A stretch of 64,000 bases of DNA from Rhodocytophaga aerolata (GTDB taxonomy: Bacteria; Bacteroidota; Bacteroidia; Cytophagales; 172606-1), in assembly GCF_030503435.1 (NCBI RefSeq), contig NZ_JAUKPO010000009.1:124001-188000 (forward strand), written 5' to 3'. How positions within the stretch are numbered: the stretch's first letter is position 1; each line of letters starts with the position of its first letter. This document shows, one piece after another, positions 62,714-64,000 of this stretch. The notes under the pieces are model-generated. The model did no database searches. It was not told the origin of the DNA and saw nothing but the letters and a program-made list of their open reading frames with translations. Made by a program: the position numbers and the translations under genes.

Positions 62714-63661
62714 TTAATAGATGAGGTGTTTTTCCAAGAGTTTGTTAGCCATCTGATTGATTTTATCAAGCGTAGAAGTCAGAAATTCTGTTACTTGTTT
62801 TTCCGTTTCTTCTATAGTGGTGTATTTAAACTGTCCGGCCAGTTTGCCCGCCATAAAATCCAGGGAGTTTGATCCTTTTTCATCATGAAAAGCAATTTGT
62901 TGAATATTTTTATGCACCACGTCCAAATTGTAGGCAATAGATTTAGGAAACGCCTGGTTAAACATTAAAAATTCCAGGGAGTTGCGCCGGTTAGGGTTTG
63001 CTTTATAATGCCTTTTATTCATATCAAATGACTCGGCTCCTTTTAGTAAAGTGGTCCACTGGTAATTTTCTACCGGACCCCCTAGTTTTGCCGGGTCAAT
63101 CTTTTCAATGTCTTTTACTTTGGTAATTAAAATTCTGGCTACCTGTATGGCACGTTCCATATGAATTCCCAGGCAAATCAGCATCCAGGCTTCGTTGCGC
63201 ATAAGGGTATTATCTATGCACCCTTTTAGTACAGAGCTGTTTTCTTCCACTTTCTGCGAAAACTCATGAATACCTTCATTATGCAATTTCACTACCGTAT
63301 AGTTATTCATACTGTGGTAAAAACGGTTGATGGCTTCCCACAATTCCAAGGAGATAGAATCCCTGGCACCTCTGGCATTTTCCCGGATATAGCCAATCGT
63401 TGAATGAATGGACAAGGGATTGTTTTCATCTAGGGTTACAAAAAACAATACATCCTCATCTGTTAACTGAGAATAAGAAGCATAATACTGATAGCTGATG
63501 CCGATCATATCCAGAATGGATTCCAATACGAATTCGCGGCCCTGGGCATAGGGCGCATCCAGAGAAGACACATATTGCACTTTGGTATATCTGGCAATAT
63601 GTTCGGCCCTTTCGATGTAACGGCCCAGCCAGAACAAACTATTTCCAATCCTTGAAAGCAT
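62714..63661 (-). CDS. Alpha-E domain protein (DUF403)
   Basis: A 315-residue all-helical protein that starts MLSRIGNSLFWLGRYIERAEHIAR, the hallmark of the alpha-E family, which always accompanies circularly permuted ATP-grasp and transglutaminase genes. Family members have conserved Glu and Arg residues in this first segment (IERAEH); the catalytic role is unproven. It stands between the other two genes of the operon (66 and 27 bp gaps). Likely a helper or substrate-carrying subunit of the ligase. Confidence 0.9.
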   Translation of the reverse strand: MLSRIGNSLFWLGRYIERAEHIARYTKVQYVSSLDAPYAQGREFVLESILDMIGISYQYYASYSQLTDEDVLFFVTLDENNPLSIHSTIGYIRENARGARDSISLELWEAINRFYHSMNNYTVVKLHNEGIHEFSQKVEENSSVLKGCIDNTLMRNEAWMLICLGIHMERAIQVARILITKVKDIEKIDPAKLGGPVENYQWTTLLKGAESFDMNKRHYKANPNRRNSLEFLMFNQAFPKSIAYNLDVVHKNIQQIAFHDEKGSNSLDFMAGKLAGQFKYTTIEETEKQVTEFLTSTLDKINQMANKLLEKHLIY

Positions 63662-63727
63662 GTATATGGGGTAATGATAATAAACAAATGATTAGTGACA
63701 GGTGATGAAAACATGGATGGGGTTTAT

Positions 63728-64000
63728 TTACTCTTCCAACACCCATGTATCTTTGGAGCCACCGCCCTGCGAAGAGTTGACAATTAAACTGCCTTTGCGT
63801 AAGGCTACCCTGGAGAGGCCGCCTTTGAGCACAAATTGTTTGTCTTTGCCAAGCAGCGCATACGTCCGCAGATCAATATGCCTGGGTTCAAATACATTTT
63901 CTTCTTCTATAAAGGTGGCATGGACGGATAGTGACATCACCGGTTGTGCTATATATTTGCGGCGGTTGGCAGTAATGATCCGCTTAAACTCATCCCGTTC
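63728..64000 (-). CDS. Circularly permuted type 2 ATP-grasp protein, C-terminal part
   Basis: The last ~90 residues of a circularly permuted ATP-grasp protein; the frame is open to base 64000, so the N-terminal part is outside. RDEFKRIITANRRKYIAQ near the left of the visible part and VALRKGSLIVNSSQGGGSKDTWVLE at the end fit the C-terminus of this family (DUF404/DUF407). The enzyme would form an amide bond using ATP. It is first in the operon with the alpha-E and transglutaminase genes. Internal ATG/GTG codons near 63940 are not the start because homologous sequence continues upstream. Confidence 0.85.
   Translation of the reverse strand, partial: ERDEFKRIITANRRKYIAQPVMSLSVHATFIEEENVFEPRHIDLRTYALLGKDKQFVLKGGLSRVALRKGSLIVNSSQGGGSKDTWVLEE

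Noticed and set aside
1-64000. CRISPR arrays, insertion sequences, prophage or integrase genes
   Set aside because: Looked for regularly spaced repeats, transposase and integrase motifs on both strands and found none.

Overview
The window looks like chromosomal core and near-core DNA of a Bacteroidota member, most likely order Cytophagales (a Rhodocytophaga or Cytophaga-like genome is a guess from gene flavour only). Evidence: a SusC/TonB-type receptor with carboxypeptidase-regulatory N-domain, a two-component propeller kinase, DUF1080 and DUF5723-type secreted proteins, a fused ThuA/sugar-dehydrogenase/PKD/cytochrome lipoprotein, few Shine-Dalgarno sequences, and many upstream TAnnTTTG elements, some with TTTG about 17-21 bp further upstream (the Bacteroidota sigma-ABfr promoter type). 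The DNA is moderately AT-rich. I saw no tRNA, rRNA, CRISPR array, insertion sequence, prophage or plasmid gene.

Layout. 0-5 kb: the 3' end of a large unrecognised beta-rich protein, plsY (phospholipid synthesis) and an M20 dipeptidase. 5-13.3 kb, all plus strand: a propeller histidine kinase, a Wzx-like flippase, a YdiI/MenI-type thioesterase, isochorismate synthase (menaquinone entry), then cysE-cysK (cysteine synthesis), closed by a strong terminator. 13.3-14.7 kb, minus strand: an undersized 58-aa membrane protein and two sister cytochromes c. 14.9-17.3 kb: biotin carboxylase and a solitary RES-domain protein. 17.3-31.7 kb, mostly minus strand: secreted proteins, methyltransferase, MscS channel, SH3b-barrel protein, K+-dependent membrane pyrophosphatase, GNAT, DinB-like, left-handed beta-helix acyltransferase, CDF transporter, SPL-family radical SAM enzyme, small DksA-type zinc protein, SnoaL-like protein, ClpP, and an ECF sigma factor coupled to a 73-aa anti-sigma-like protein.

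32-48.7 kb: TonB-dependent receptor, the five-module fused dehydrogenase lipoprotein, a coiled-coil membrane protein, two secreted lipocalin-like proteins, HAD phosphatase, proB, TspO-like membrane protein, rsgA, GNAT, a membrane AraC regulator, SRPBCC protein and a tandem universal stress protein. 48.8-53.3 kb: a four-gene two-component cluster. Its first gene has a PAS domain carrying the FixL heme-ligand pattern, next to an Rcp1-like receiver, a receiver-kinase hybrid and a receiver fused to a Crp/Fnr DNA-binding module. I consider this the most interesting block: a plausible gas-sensing relay ending in a Crp-type regulator. 53.7-64 kb: dinB, GNAT, tyrS, DUF5723 protein, hemA divergent from a membrane sensor kinase, then a transglutaminase / alpha-E / circularly permuted ATP-grasp operon whose first gene runs off the right edge.

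Many genes are separated by clear bidirectional hairpin terminators. Several non-ATG upstream starts were rejected in favour of downstream ATG codons, twice supported by a promoter lying close to the rejected codon.
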